Source: Clostridium pascui (GTDB taxonomy: Bacteria; Bacillota; Clostridia; Clostridiales; Clostridiaceae). From it: a stretch of 64,000 nt of DNA. The translations under genes were made by a program, and so were the position numbers. Below the pieces are notes generated by a model. That model did no database searches and was not told the origin of the DNA. It saw only the letters and a program-made list of their open reading frames with translations. Below, one piece after another: positions 36,270-45,471 of this stretch (positions are counted from its first letter, which is position 1; every line of letters starts with the position of its first letter). The stretch lies in assembly GCF_016908015.1 (NCBI RefSeq), contig NZ_JAFBDB010000003.1:332039-396038 (forward strand), in the 5' to 3' direction.

Positions 36270-36353
36270 ATGCTATCTCCTTTGAAAATACTTATTTTAA
36301 AATTATACCATATTTTAATTTTTGTATACATTTCTATAAAAGCCTTAGTTATT

Positions 36354-36389
36354 AAAAAGTTCAGGGTCAATTATAACCCTGAACTTTTT
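36354..36389 (-). terminator. Terminator after metG
   Basis: A 14-bp perfect stem (AAAAAGTTCAGGGT) with an 8-base loop 11 bases after the metG stop. Confidence 0.88.
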
Positions 36390-36399
36390 ATAACCATTA

Positions 36400-38343
36400 T
36401 TATCTCACTATACTTCCAGTTGGAAGTTCTTCTGGAACCCCTACGGTAAATAATTTACTATCATCTTCAGTAGCCGCTGCAAGTATCATACCCTGAGAAA
36501 GTTCCCCTCTTAATTTTACAGGTTTTAAATTTGCAACTAAAACTACATATTTTCCTACAAGTTCTTCAGGTTTATAAAACTTTGCTATTCCTGATATTAC
36601 CTGTCTTTCTTCTCCACCTAAATCAACCTTTAGCTTTAAAAGCTTTTTAGCACCTTTAACTGGCTCACATTCTATTACCTTAACTACTCTTAAGTCTACC
36701 TTTTCAAAGTCTTCTATAGTTATTTCTTCTTTTAAAGGCTGAATCTCCACCTTAGCTGGAGCTGTATTTTTCATTTGCTCTTCTTTTAATTTATTTAATT
36801 CATCTATTTTAGCATCAACATCTATTCTTGGGAACAAATTGTCTCCTTTTACAAGCTTTGTTCCTGCACTTGTTCCGTCAAAGGATGCAATGCTATCCCA
36901 AGTAATAATTTCTACGTTAAGCTGAGTGTTTATTCTTCTACTTGTATCTGGTAAGAATGCAGAAATTAATACTGAGATTATTCTTAAAGATTCTGCTAAA
37001 TTATATAATACTGTTCCAAGTCTTTCCTTATTGCTTTCATCCTTGGCAAGTATCCACGGAGTGGTTTCATCTATATATTTATTTGCTCTTCCTATAAGTG
37101 TCCAAACCTCATCTAGAGCTTCAGGTATTCTTAGGTCATCCATGTGCTTTTCAATCTTTAAGTATACACTGGTTGCCATAGAAATAAGATCGTTATCTAT
37201 ATCTTCCTTTGCTGTAGGGCTTGGAATCACTCCGTAAAAGTACTTCTCTATCATAGCCGTAGTTCTAGATAATAAATTTCCTAAATCATTTGCTAGATCT
37301 GAATTAATTTTCTTTATAAATAATTCATTATTAAATATTCCATCTGAACCAAATGGAATTTCTCTTAAAAGATAGTATCTTACTGGATCTGTTCCAAAGT
37401 GATTTACGAGCACTACTGGATCTACTACATTACCTTTAGATTTTGACATCTTTCCTCCATCCACTAAAAGCCATCCATGACCAAAAACTTGTTTAGGAAG
37501 AGGAACTCCAAGTGCCATTAACATTATAGGCCAATAAATAGTGTGGAATCTTAAGATGTCCTTACCCACTAAATGAACATCTGCTGGCCAATATTTATTT
37601 AGCAGTTCTTCATTACCTGTATTATATCCTAGTGCTGTTATATAGTTTGCTAAAGCATCTATCCAAACGTATATAACATGCTTTTCATCAAAACTTACTG
37701 GAATTCCCCAATCAAAAGAAGTTCTTGAGACACATAAATCTTGAAGTCCTGGTTTTAAGAAGTTATTTATCATTTCATTTTTTCTAGACTCTGGTTGTAT
37801 AAATTCAGGATGGGATTCTATGTGCTCTATAAGTTTATCTGCATACTTTGACATCTTAAAGAAGTACGCTTCTTCTTTTGCCTTTTCTACAGGTCTTCCA
37901 CAATCTGGGCATTTTCCATCTGTTAGTTGTGTTTCAGTCCAAAATGATTCACAAGGAGTGCAATACCATCCTTCATATTCTGACTTGTATATATCTCCCT
38001 GATCATAAAGTTTTTTAAATATCTCCTGTACAGAGTTTATATGATAATCATCTGTAGTTCTTATAAACTTATCATAGCTTATATTCATCATACCCCAAAG
38101 ACTTTTTATGCCTGCAACTATTTCATCTACATATTCTTTAGGTGTTACACCCTTTGCTTCTGCAAGTCTTTGTATCTTTTGACCATGTTCATCTGTACCT
38201 GTTAAAAACATTACATCATAACCTGTAAGACGCTTAAATCTTGCCATAGCATCTGCTGCTACTGTTGTATAAGTATTTCCTATGTGTAAATTTGCTGATG
38301 GGTAATAAATTGGTGTTGTAATATAATAGGTTTTCTTATTCAA
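36400..38343 (-). CDS. metG: Methionyl-tRNA synthetase
   Basis: 647 aa from TTG 38343, 8 bases after AAGGAGG. The frame is open for another 51 codons but that part is the T-box leader, not protein. Class I signatures YYPSANLHIGNTYTT and KMSKSKGNVVDP; zinc knuckle CTPCESFW...CPDCGRP; a C-terminal tRNA-binding OB domain (EDFEKVDLRVVKVIECEPVKGAKKLLKLKVDLG) as in dimeric MetRS. Regulated by the upstream T-box. Confidence 0.96.
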   Translation of the reverse strand: MNKKTYYITTPIYYPSANLHIGNTYTTVAADAMARFKRLTGYDVMFLTGTDEHGQKIQRLAEAKGVTPKEYVDEIVAGIKSLWGMMNISYDKFIRTTDDYHINSVQEIFKKLYDQGDIYKSEYEGWYCTPCESFWTETQLTDGKCPDCGRPVEKAKEEAYFFKMSKYADKLIEHIESHPEFIQPESRKNEMINNFLKPGLQDLCVSRTSFDWGIPVSFDEKHVIYVWIDALANYITALGYNTGNEELLNKYWPADVHLVGKDILRFHTIYWPIMLMALGVPLPKQVFGHGWLLVDGGKMSKSKGNVVDPVVLVNHFGTDPVRYYLLREIPFGSDGIFNNELFIKKINSDLANDLGNLLSRTTAMIEKYFYGVIPSPTAKEDIDNDLISMATSVYLKIEKHMDDLRIPEALDEVWTLIGRANKYIDETTPWILAKDESNKERLGTVLYNLAESLRIISVLISAFLPDTSRRINTQLNVEIITWDSIASFDGTSAGTKLVKGDNLFPRIDVDAKIDELNKLKEEQMKNTAPAKVEIQPLKEEITIEDFEKVDLRVVKVIECEPVKGAKKLLKLKVDLGGEERQVISGIAKFYKPEELVGKYVVLVANLKPVKLRGELSQGMILAAATEDDSKLFTVGVPEELPTGSIVR

Positions 38344-38377
38344 TTTCCATTCCTCCTTAGATAAAGTTCTTATATAA

Positions 38378-38640
38378 TAAAAAGCCTCTATAAAGCTTTT
38401 AAGCTTTATAGAGGCGTCATTTTCACGCGTTACCACTCTAATTCTCCTTTTCTTCTCAAAAAAGGACTCAATAAGTGAGAAAAACTCACTTTGCATTTTA
38501 ACGGATGCACCCGAAATACCCTACTTAATATTTCAGATATTTTGCTCTGGGGCCATGTTCATAAACCTTAACGCTATCGGCTTTCACCTTATCCGACTCT
38601 CTTTTAGCATTTCATCTTACTACTCTTCCCATCATTGCAT
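38378..38640 (-). promoter_or_regulatory. T-box leader of metG
   Basis: T-box core AGAGTGGTAACGCG (complement of 38425-38438), stem I with the AGAGAGTCGG element, candidate specifier ATG in GAACATGGCC (38554-38556), and a strong terminator GCCTCTATAAAGC/GCTTTATAGAGGC with TTTTTATT tail (38378-38413). Uncharged tRNA-Met should switch on metG. Confidence 0.9.
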
Positions 38641-38824
38641 TTCAAATTTAATATTAATACATATATTTTGCCATGTCAACTAGTTGATTTTCCTATTATT
38701 TCACTTATTTCTTTTAAATATACTTATATGTTTTTGCTTATCTTGTTTACAATGTATTATAATTAGTGGTGTATTACTTTGATAAACTTTGATTGAATGT
38801 TATTACTTAAAAGGAGGTACTTAT

Positions 38825-40174
38825 TTGATACGCAAAGATATAATAAAGGATGTTTTAAAATTAGCCCTTCCTGCAGTTGGTGAAATGGTCTTGTACATGA
38901 TGATATGGGTACTTGACACAATGATGGTTGGCAAATATGGCGGAGAAACTGCTGTAAGCACTGTAGGACTTAGTTCAGAGATAATGTACAGTTTTGTAAA
39001 TGTATTTATTTCCGTGGGAATATCTGTTGGAACCGTATCCCTTATCTCAAGAAAACTTGGCTCTAAAGATAATACTGCTTCAGAAGAATTTGCAACTTTA
39101 GGACTTGCCATAGGCTCTATTCTAGCATTTATAATTTCATCAGCAGCATTTATATTTGCACCCAAAATTTTATTTTATTCTGGTGCTAGGGATACTGTAC
39201 TAAGTAATGGAATAATATATATGAAAATCACCTCTATAGGGTTGTTTTTTAATATGCTTATGAATGTGTTGAATTCAGTTCTTAGAGCAGGTAAAAATAC
39301 TAAAATCCCTCTTTTAGCATCTGGATTAATTAATATAATAAATTTATTTTTAGATTGGGTTTTAATATTTGGAAGGCTTGGTTTCCCAGAACTCGGAATA
39401 CGAGGTGCAGCTATAGCTACATCTATGGCACATATAGTTGGATTTATATTTATAACTTTTTATACGTTAAAAAAGTCTCTTATAAAACCTCATTTTAAAT
39501 TTATAAGAAATATAAATACCTATAGAGCTAAAGAGCTTATTAAGCTCTCAATTCCTTCATCAATGCAAGAAGGAGCGTTCTCCATGATACGATTATTAGG
39601 CACTATATTAATTATGTATTTAGGCAAAACAGCCTTTGCAGCTAATCAAATTACAACTACTATAGAATCTATATCATTTATGCCTGGAAATGGAGTTGCT
39701 ATCGCTGCTACAACTTTAGTTGGACATAAAATTGGAGAAAGAGATTTACACGGTGCAAAAGAATACGCTTATACCTGCACATTAATTGGAACAAGTATAA
39801 TGCTTATATGCTCCATAGCCTTTTTACTATTCCCTAAGTTTTTAATAAGCTTATTTATAAAACAAAATGAACTTGAAGTAATAGGTCTTGGTACCCTTTG
39901 CCTTATGATTGCTTCTATAGAACAACCATTTATGGCAATCTCAATGATACTTGGCGGCGCCCTAAAAGGTATGGGTGATACTAAAACACCATTTATGGTG
40001 TCCTTAATATCTAGTTGGATTATAAGGTTTCCATTGCTGCTTATTTTTATATACAAATTGAACCTATCAGTTATATACGTTTGGTGGATAACTGCCATAC
40101 AATGGTCATTTGAAGGTATAGTAATTTTTGTACTATTTAAAAGTAAATTCAAAAAACTTATGACCCCTACTTAG
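38825..40174 (+). CDS. MATE-family multidrug/metabolite efflux transporter
   Basis: 449 aa from TTG 38825, 7 bases after AAGGAGG; upstream in-frame codons have no ribosome site. Twelve predicted membrane helices in two homologous halves: LALPAVGEMVLYMMIWVLDTMMVGKYGG and LIKLSIPSSMQEGAFSMIRLLGTILIMYLGK each open one bundle. Uses a cation gradient to export cationic compounds; the substrate cannot be read from sequence. Confidence 0.92.
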   Translation: MIRKDIIKDVLKLALPAVGEMVLYMMIWVLDTMMVGKYGGETAVSTVGLSSEIMYSFVNVFISVGISVGTVSLISRKLGSKDNTASEEFATLGLAIGSILAFIISSAAFIFAPKILFYSGARDTVLSNGIIYMKITSIGLFFNMLMNVLNSVLRAGKNTKIPLLASGLINIINLFLDWVLIFGRLGFPELGIRGAAIATSMAHIVGFIFITFYTLKKSLIKPHFKFIRNINTYRAKELIKLSIPSSMQEGAFSMIRLLGTILIMYLGKTAFAANQITTTIESISFMPGNGVAIAATTLVGHKIGERDLHGAKEYAYTCTLIGTSIMLICSIAFLLFPKFLISLFIKQNELEVIGLGTLCLMIASIEQPFMAISMILGGALKGMGDTKTPFMVSLISSWIIRFPLLLIFIYKLNLSVIYVWWITAIQWSFEGIVIFVLFKSKFKKLMTPT

Positions 40175-40185
40175 CCAAGTAGGGG
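40164..40185. terminator. Terminator at the end of the MATE gene
   Basis: CCCCTACTT/AAGTAGGGG with loop AGCC, overlapping the stop codon, then GTTATGTTTTT. Also downstream of the converging spmB. Confidence 0.82.
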
Positions 40186-40194
40186 GTTATGTTT

Positions 40195-40713
40195 TTAATA
40201 AAAAAATAATTTTACAGTAACTACTGCCATTATAGCAGCTGTTAAATCTGCAAGTATGGCAGCCCATAGAGTATGTCTTATTTTTTTAATTCCTACTGCT
40301 CCAAAATAAATAGTCACTGTATAAAATATTGTTTCTGTAGAGCCCATTATAGTTGATGCTACTCTTCCTACAAAGCTATCTGGTCCATAGGTTGTTAAAA
40401 CATCTGTAAAAACTCCTAAAGCTCCGCTTCCCGATAAAGGCTTTATAAGTAAAAGAGGTAAAAGTTCTCCTGGAATACCGACATATTTTAGCAATGGATT
40501 ACTAATTTGTGTTATAAAGTCCAAGATTTTAGCTTCTCTAAGCACAGATACTGCAAGTATCATAGCAAGTAAATAAGGGAAAATTCTTAAGCATATCTTC
40601 AATCCGTCTTTGGCTCCCTCTACAAAACAATTATATACCTCTACCTTTTTAATAACTCCATAAGTTACTATTAACCCTATAATTCCTGGAACAAGAAAAT
40701 TACCTAAGTTCAT
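40195..40713 (-). CDS. spmB: Spore maturation protein B
   Basis: 172 aa nucleoside-transporter-gate (Gate) membrane protein. PLSGSGALGVFTDVL and GSTETIFYTVTIYFGAVGIKKIRHTL are the family signatures. With SpmA it is needed for spore-core dehydration. It starts 10 bases after spmA with AGGAGGG. Confidence 0.93.
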   Translation of the reverse strand: MNLGNFLVPGIIGLIVTYGVIKKVEVYNCFVEGAKDGLKICLRIFPYLLAMILAVSVLREAKILDFITQISNPLLKYVGIPGELLPLLLIKPLSGSGALGVFTDVLTTYGPDSFVGRVASTIMGSTETIFYTVTIYFGAVGIKKIRHTLWAAILADLTAAIMAVVTVKLFFY

Positions 40714-40722
40714 AATTCCCTC

Positions 40723-41298
40723 CTAAAAATATTTCTCAAGTATTTTACATGAAATTACTCCAACTACAGCTGCTGAAGCCGTAGTTATTATGGCCGTAAT
40801 TATTATCTCTGCTGGATTTTGTGAGCCTGTAGCTGCTCGTATGGAAATTACAGTAGTTGGTATAAATTGAATACATGCAGCATTTATAACTAAAAATAAT
40901 GCCATATCATTGGAAGCTGTATCCTTATTGGGATTTAACTTTTGCATATTTTCCATAGCCTTTATCCCAAATGGAGTAGCAGCATTGGATATTCCCATCA
41001 TATTAGCAGTAATATTCATAACAATACTACCTAAAGATTCCTTATCTCTTCCTTCTTTTTTAAATATAACTTTTAAAATAGGCCTTAAAAGCTTTGCTAA
41101 CATTTCTGTCATACCGCTTCTTTCTGCAATTTTCATTACTCCGCACCATAAACACATAACTCCTGCAAGCTTTATAATTATTTCTACAGTACTATTTGTT
41201 GAAGCTAGTATTGCCTGCGTCATTATATCTGCTCGTCCTGTAATCATTCCCCAAATTATACCCAAAGTTAATATTCCAAACCAAATATAATTTATCAT
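40723..41298 (-). CDS. spmA: Spore maturation protein A
   Basis: 191 aa from ATG 41298, with GGAGGG 4-5 bases upstream. Gate-domain membrane protein; LWCGVMKIAERSGM, NMMGISNAATPFGIKAM are typical. Transcribed before spmB, likely from a mother-cell promoter, though no sigma-E site was identified. Confidence 0.93.
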   Translation of the reverse strand: MINYIWFGILTLGIIWGMITGRADIMTQAILASTNSTVEIIIKLAGVMCLWCGVMKIAERSGMTEMLAKLLRPILKVIFKKEGRDKESLGSIVMNITANMMGISNAATPFGIKAMENMQKLNPNKDTASNDMALFLVINAACIQFIPTTVISIRAATGSQNPAEIIITAIITTASAAVVGVISCKILEKYF

Positions 41299-41420
41299 TT
41301 TACCCTCCATGGATTTTTTGTATATTAATTTATATGTTAATAAACTCTATTGTATTGCAAATAAATTTTATTAATGTTACCATATATAATGTTTTTAAAT
41401 ATAAATTATGGAGGCTATAC

Positions 41421-41663
41421 ATGACTTTAAAAGATATAATGAAATATATAGAAAGTGAATACCATATTATAAATAGTACTCCCTGCGAAGTATGTGGCGG
41501 TGAATATTTAGCTGATGGCCTAGATATAGATATAATTAATGGAAACCCTTATGATGTGTGCGATTGTACATGTTCAAAATGTGGTCATGAAAAAACTTTT
41601 GAATTTTATGCTCCCTTTATAGATGAACTAACCAATAGTAAATGGAAACAAAACTTAAATTAA
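41421..41663 (+). CDS. Small zinc-ribbon-like protein
   Basis: 80 aa from ATG 41421, 6 bases after GGAGG. Two cysteine pairs, CEVC and CDCTCSKC, about 25-30 residues apart suggest a zinc ribbon. The rest (MTLKDIMKYIESEYHII) is helical. I do not recognise the family. Divergent from spmA. Confidence 0.75.
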   Translation: MTLKDIMKYIESEYHIINSTPCEVCGGEYLADGLDIDIINGNPYDVCDCTCSKCGHEKTFEFYAPFIDELTNSKWKQNLN

Positions 41664-41691
41664 AAAGAAGCCCATATGTTAGGCTTCTTTT
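41663..41691. terminator. Bidirectional terminator
   Basis: AAAAGAAGCC/GGCTTCTTTT with a 9-base loop, between the zinc-ribbon gene and the converging glucosaminidase gene. Confidence 0.82.
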
Positions 41692-41692
41692 G

Positions 41693-43186
41693 TTATTTAT
41701 ACACAGGAACTTCAAATGTAATTTTAGGATCCTTGCATTGTGAAACTAAATTGATTATATTTCTAATTTGCGCATACGGCCAATTAATATCAGTTGCATA
41801 TTGATGTGTTGCTGGTGCACCCGGATTAAACTTCATTTTATAAAGTGTATCTTGATTATTAGTTGTATTATTTATATATCCTGATCCAATAAACTTTGCC
41901 CCACCCTTTATAGCATCCTCTGGAGTAAACCACCCTTGCTCATATGCATATTTTGATCCAAGTTCATCTGGATTACTATCAAGGGCACCTATACCGAACA
42001 TATTATAAACTAACTTCTTGCCTTTATCTCCATCAACCTCTATTCCATTAGCAAGTTTAGAGCTTCCATTTCCTGTTTCAAGCAAGGCATGGGACACAAG
42101 ATAAATTGGATTTATGTTATTTGCCTTAGCTGCATCAAAAAATGCTTGTCCTTTTCCTGCTAGTATTCCCCTTCCCATTAAAATATTATTTAAATCTTGA
42201 ACAGTTATACTATCATTTGTATAGCTTAATTTCATAAACGCATATTTCCCATCTTGATCCATAAAATTCTTAGGATTAAGATGATATTTTATTTGATTAT
42301 AACTGGCCCCTACCCAGCCTGAACCACCTTCACTAGTAGTTGAAACACCTGGCTTTGCTTGCTTACTTATTGCATCTGTAAAAGTGGTTACATAACTCTT
42401 ATTAACTATATCAGTATTTGATATGCTGTTTATGCATCTTAGATAATCTATGTAATAATTATCATAATCCGTATTTATATCCTTATAATTACCTTTAGTA
42501 TTTGATCTTTTCACATAAACAAGGATTTTATACTTATCTCCATTTTCATCACTAGTAAATCTTTTATTTATGGTAATCTTACCTGAAGAAGCAGTTGTGT
42601 ATCCATTAGTCCATTCCTGAAAATCCTCATACTTCCAAAGCTTCTTGTTATATCGACTTACATATATTTTATACTGAGCATTATCAACACTCGAAGATAG
42701 GTTGAAGGTTTGATATTGATTACTAATTATAGGTTCATATTGCATTTTAAGTGTCTTAACCTCAGCTCCATTTACATATGTAGAGCCATCTGAAAATCTA
42801 GGTGTTATTGTAAATTTCATTTTTACAGGTTGGTTTAACTTTTTACCCCCTAAAGATTCCACTTGTGTGCTTACATTTACGTAGTAAGACTTTGCTGGGG
42901 TATAGCCCTCCACTTTAGGAAGTACTTTTATGGTGTTAGCTGTATCACCTAGCATTACAGTGGCTTGTACAGCATTACCCTTATCATCTGTCACTGTTAT
43001 ATTAGAGTTATTTATAGTTTCTTCATTAAGATTAAAATTAAACTTTACTGTCCATACTTTATCTTGAGAAATAGCTGTTTGACTTTGAAATTCTTTTACA
43101 CTTGTTGCTGCATGTGATATGTTATAATTACTTGTTGTAAGCGTAAAAAAAGTTGCAAGCATAAGTGCTGCAAAAGACTTCTTCAA
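41693..43186 (-). CDS. Secreted N-acetylglucosaminidase with Ig-like N-domain
   Basis: 497 aa. Signal peptide (MKKSFAALMLATFFTLTTSNYNISHA). Residues 30-130 are a Big_5/SbsA-like Ig module of the same kind as in the amidase at 16.9 kb. A central beta-rich region (about 140-260) follows. The last 220 residues are a GH73-like glucosaminidase domain with catalytic-type SHALLETGNGSSKLANG, YNMFGIGA and YINNTTNNQDTLYKMKFNP. It would cut the GlcNAc-MurNAc bond in daughter-cell separation or germination. Confidence 0.9.
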   Translation of the reverse strand: MKKSFAALMLATFFTLTTSNYNISHAATSVKEFQSQTAISQDKVWTVKFNFNLNEETINNSNITVTDDKGNAVQATVMLGDTANTIKVLPKVEGYTPAKSYYVNVSTQVESLGGKKLNQPVKMKFTITPRFSDGSTYVNGAEVKTLKMQYEPIISNQYQTFNLSSSVDNAQYKIYVSRYNKKLWKYEDFQEWTNGYTTASSGKITINKRFTSDENGDKYKILVYVKRSNTKGNYKDINTDYDNYYIDYLRCINSISNTDIVNKSYVTTFTDAISKQAKPGVSTTSEGGSGWVGASYNQIKYHLNPKNFMDQDGKYAFMKLSYTNDSITVQDLNNILMGRGILAGKGQAFFDAAKANNINPIYLVSHALLETGNGSSKLANGIEVDGDKGKKLVYNMFGIGALDSNPDELGSKYAYEQGWFTPEDAIKGGAKFIGSGYINNTTNNQDTLYKMKFNPGAPATHQYATDINWPYAQIRNIINLVSQCKDPKITFEVPVYK

Positions 43187-43324
43187 AATAATCCCCTCAC
43201 TTCATCGTTGTTTACTATAATTAGATTATATAAAATTTTAAGACTTTTTTCTATGAAAAAAGTTAATTTATTTTAATATTTTGCTATAATTTTAACTGTA
43301 CATTAATAAAAGAGAGGTATAAGA

Positions 43325-44086
43325 ATGAAAAAAAATGACCTTGCTGATAATTTTAAAGTAGAAGAAATTAGAATAAATAAGTTTATAAGCGAAAAAGGTG
43401 TATGTTCAAGAAGAGAAGCAGATAGGCTTATTTCTTTAGGTAAAGTTACTATAAATGGTGAAGTAGCTACTATGGGATCTAAAGTAACTTATGCAGATGA
43501 AGTAAAACTTGACGGTAAACTTCTTTCTGAAAAACCTAAATCAGTATACATAGCCTTAAATAAACCTAAAGGTATAGTAAGCACTACTGATCCAAAAGAA
43601 AAAAATAATATAGTAAACTTTATTAATTATCCTGAACGAATTTTTCATATAGGTAGATTAGACAAAGATTCCGAGGGCCTTATATTTTTAACCAACGATG
43701 GTGATATAGTAAATAAAATACTTAGAGCTGGCAATAATCACGAAAAAGAATATATAGTAACTGTAGATAAGCCATTAACTCAAGACTTTCTTCAAAGAAT
43801 GTGCTCTGGTGTGAGGATACTTGGCACTATAACAAAGCCTTGCAAAATATATAAAGAAGGCTCTAATATATTTAGGATAATACTTACCCAAGGATTAAAT
43901 AGGCAAATTAGACGAATGTGCGAAGCCCTTGGTTATACTGTAACAAAGCTTAAACGAATTAGAATAATGAATGTAAGGCTAGATAACCTCCCACTTGGCA
44001 AATGGAGATATCTTAGTAGAGATGAAATTCAAACTATAAATGAATTAGTAAAGAATTCACTAAAAACTGAAGAAGCCTCTAAATAA
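43325..44086 (+). CDS. rluF: 23S rRNA pseudouridine synthase, RluF-like
   Basis: 253 aa. S4 RNA-binding domain (residues 14-70: [20 protein letters not shown]) and RsuA-type catalytic domain with [17 protein letters not shown] (catalytic Asp) and [16 protein letters not shown]. RluF modifies U2604 region of 23S rRNA in E. coli; RluB-like specificity cannot be excluded. GAGAGG precedes ATG 43325. Confidence 0.88.
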   Translation: MKKNDLADNFKVEEIRINKFISEKGVCSRREADRLISLGKVTINGEVATMGSKVTYADEVKLDGKLLSEKPKSVYIALNKPKGIVSTTDPKEKNNIVNFINYPERIFHIGRLDKDSEGLIFLTNDGDIVNKILRAGNNHEKEYIVTVDKPLTQDFLQRMCSGVRILGTITKPCKIYKEGSNIFRIILTQGLNRQIRRMCEALGYTVTKLKRIRIMNVRLDNLPLGKWRYLSRDEIQTINELVKNSLKTEEASK

Positions 44087-44115
44087 AAAGAGAGCCTTTA
44101 ATAAGGACTCTCTTT
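44087..44115. terminator. Terminator after rluF
   Basis: AAAGAGAG-CCTT/AAGG-A-CTCTCTTT with one bulge, just after the rluF stop. Confidence 0.75.
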
Positions 44116-44146
44116 CCTGTAAAAAGTTCTTTACTATGATCCAAAA

Positions 44147-44617
44147 TTATTCTTCTATCATACAAATGCTTTGTGCTGCAATTCCTTCTCTCCTTCCTGT
44201 AAAACCCAATCCCTCTTCAGTTGTAGCCTTTATATTTACTTGATTCGCATGTATGCCTAGTATATTACTTATATTTGCTTTCATAGTTTCAATATATGGC
44301 GCCATTTTAGGCGACTGAGCAATAATTATAGAATCAATATTTACTATTTTAAAGTTTTTTTCCATTATTAGTTTACTTACTTCTTTTAATAACTTTAAGC
44401 TGTCAATTCCGTTGTACTCCTCCTTTGTATCCGGAAAATGTTTTCCTATATCCCCTAAAGCAGAAGCGCCTAATATACTATCCATAATAGCATGTATCAA
44501 TACATCTGCATCTGAATGCCCCAAAAGTCCTTTTTCATAAGGTATGTGAACTCCACCTAGAATAAGTTTTCTTCCATTTACCAACTTATGTACATCATAT
44601 CCTATTCCTACTCTCAT
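44147..44617 (-). CDS. ispF: 2-C-methyl-D-erythritol 2,4-cyclodiphosphate synthase
   Basis: 156 aa, trimeric zinc enzyme of the MEP isoprenoid pathway. GIGYDVHKL (DxH zinc ligands), [31 protein letters not shown] and [17 protein letters not shown] cover the whole family pattern. Start ATG 44617 is 7 bases from AGGAGG. No ispD is adjacent. Confidence 0.96.
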   Translation of the reverse strand: MRVGIGYDVHKLVNGRKLILGGVHIPYEKGLLGHSDADVLIHAIMDSILGASALGDIGKHFPDTKEEYNGIDSLKLLKEVSKLIMEKNFKIVNIDSIIIAQSPKMAPYIETMKANISNILGIHANQVNIKATTEEGLGFTGRREGIAAQSICMIEE

Positions 44618-44688
44618 CATAGTACCTCCTAATATATCTTTTATAATATTTTATAATAATACTTTTCTTAATTAAACAAAAAAATAAA

Positions 44689-44704
44689 GCCTGGCATTCC
44701 AGGC
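44689..44704 (-). terminator. Terminator of the 54-aa gene
   Basis: GCCTGG/CCAGGC with loop CATT; minus-strand tail TTTATTTTTTTG (44677-44688). Confidence 0.85.
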
Positions 44705-44721
44705 ATATTATACTATATAAT

Positions 44722-44886
44722 TTATGATATGTTTTTCCTGTAATTGATTACATTTTCCTTGTGACCTCTTTTATTTAAATGAAAAAAGCTTTTTATACTA
44801 TTAATAATTCTTATATACAAGGGTTCCATATTCTTTTTATTTTTGTGCCTTTTAGAAAAATCAACATATACAACATTATCTTTCAT
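44722..44886 (-). CDS. Short basic protein (54 aa), function unknown
   Basis: Starts MKDNVVYVDFSKRHKNKKN and ends HKENVINYRKNIS. ATG 44886 has AAAGGGTG about 8 bases upstream. Promoter (44922-44950) and terminator (44689-44704) frame it exactly, so it is a complete single-gene unit. Rich in Lys, Arg, Asn and His, no cysteines, one short amphipathic stretch (LYIRIINSIKSFFHL), no signal peptide. I do not recognise a family. A nucleic-acid- or membrane-surface-binding peptide is possible but not shown. Confidence 0.75.
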   Translation of the reverse strand: MKDNVVYVDFSKRHKNKKNMEPLYIRIINSIKSFFHLNKRGHKENVINYRKNIS

Positions 44887-44921
44887 ACACGTCACACCCT
44901 TTATAATTTATTTATATTAAT

Positions 44922-44950
44922 ATAATACCATAAAATAGATGAATTGTTAA
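44922..44950 (-). promoter_or_regulatory. Promoter of the 54-aa gene
   Basis: TTAACA (44945-44950), 17-base spacer, TATTAT (44922-44927); 5' UTR about 30 bases. Confidence 0.75.
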
Positions 44951-44970
44951 GAAAATTCTAAATATATTTT

Positions 44971-45006
44971 ATGTCTAAAAGTTTTTACAAAAAAACTTTT
45001 AGACAT
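44971..45006. repeat. 16-bp perfect hairpin, role unknown
   Basis: ATGTCTAAAAGTTTTT and its complement around ACAA. No U-run follows the stem on either strand. It lies between the promoter of the 54-aa gene and the DnaA-box cluster. Confidence 0.7.
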
Positions 45007-45178
45007 AGGATTTGAGGAGAAACTATTTTACAAAAATAGGATCTACTAGTGACATCTATTATATTATATTCACTATACTTATAATTTGCTATTCTGTTTT
45101 ATATTATTTACTTAATATTTAAAACTAATTCAAATAAAATGTGTTAAAATGTTTATTATCTACCATATTTTAAAATAG

Positions 45179-45368
45179 TTATCAACAATTTGTCCACATT
45201 TCTGTGGATAATGTTGATATAATTACTTGTCAATTCCAAAAATTTGTAATTTCTTATAGTTAATAACTATAATTAAAAATGTAACCTTTTGTATATATTT
45301 GAGGATATATAGAAATCAACAGAAATTTCACAAGTTATACACATGCAAAATGTGGACAATGTGTATAA
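45179..45368. other. Cluster of DnaA-box sequences, left of the deacetylase gene
   Basis: Matches to TTATNCACA: TGTGGATAA (45203-45211, perfect), TTATACACA (45335-45343, perfect), TGTGTATAA (45360-45368, perfect). One mismatch: TTATCAACA (45179-45187), TTGTCCACA (45190-45198), TGTGGACAA (45351-45359). The first group forms a near-symmetrical array about 45201. The surroundings are very A+T-rich and otherwise non-coding. Confidence 0.75.
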
Positions 45369-45471
45369 CCATGAAATTACTTAATTATTCTAATTACAAC
45401 AAAACCTATAAGTCCTTTAAAATACAGGGATTCCGTATGTTTTAATAAATAATTTAAAAGGAGTAAAGATA

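Noticed and set aside
38344..38496. 51-residue N-terminal extension of MetG
   Set aside because: This open stretch is the T-box leader and terminator; the good ribosome site lies before TTG 38343.
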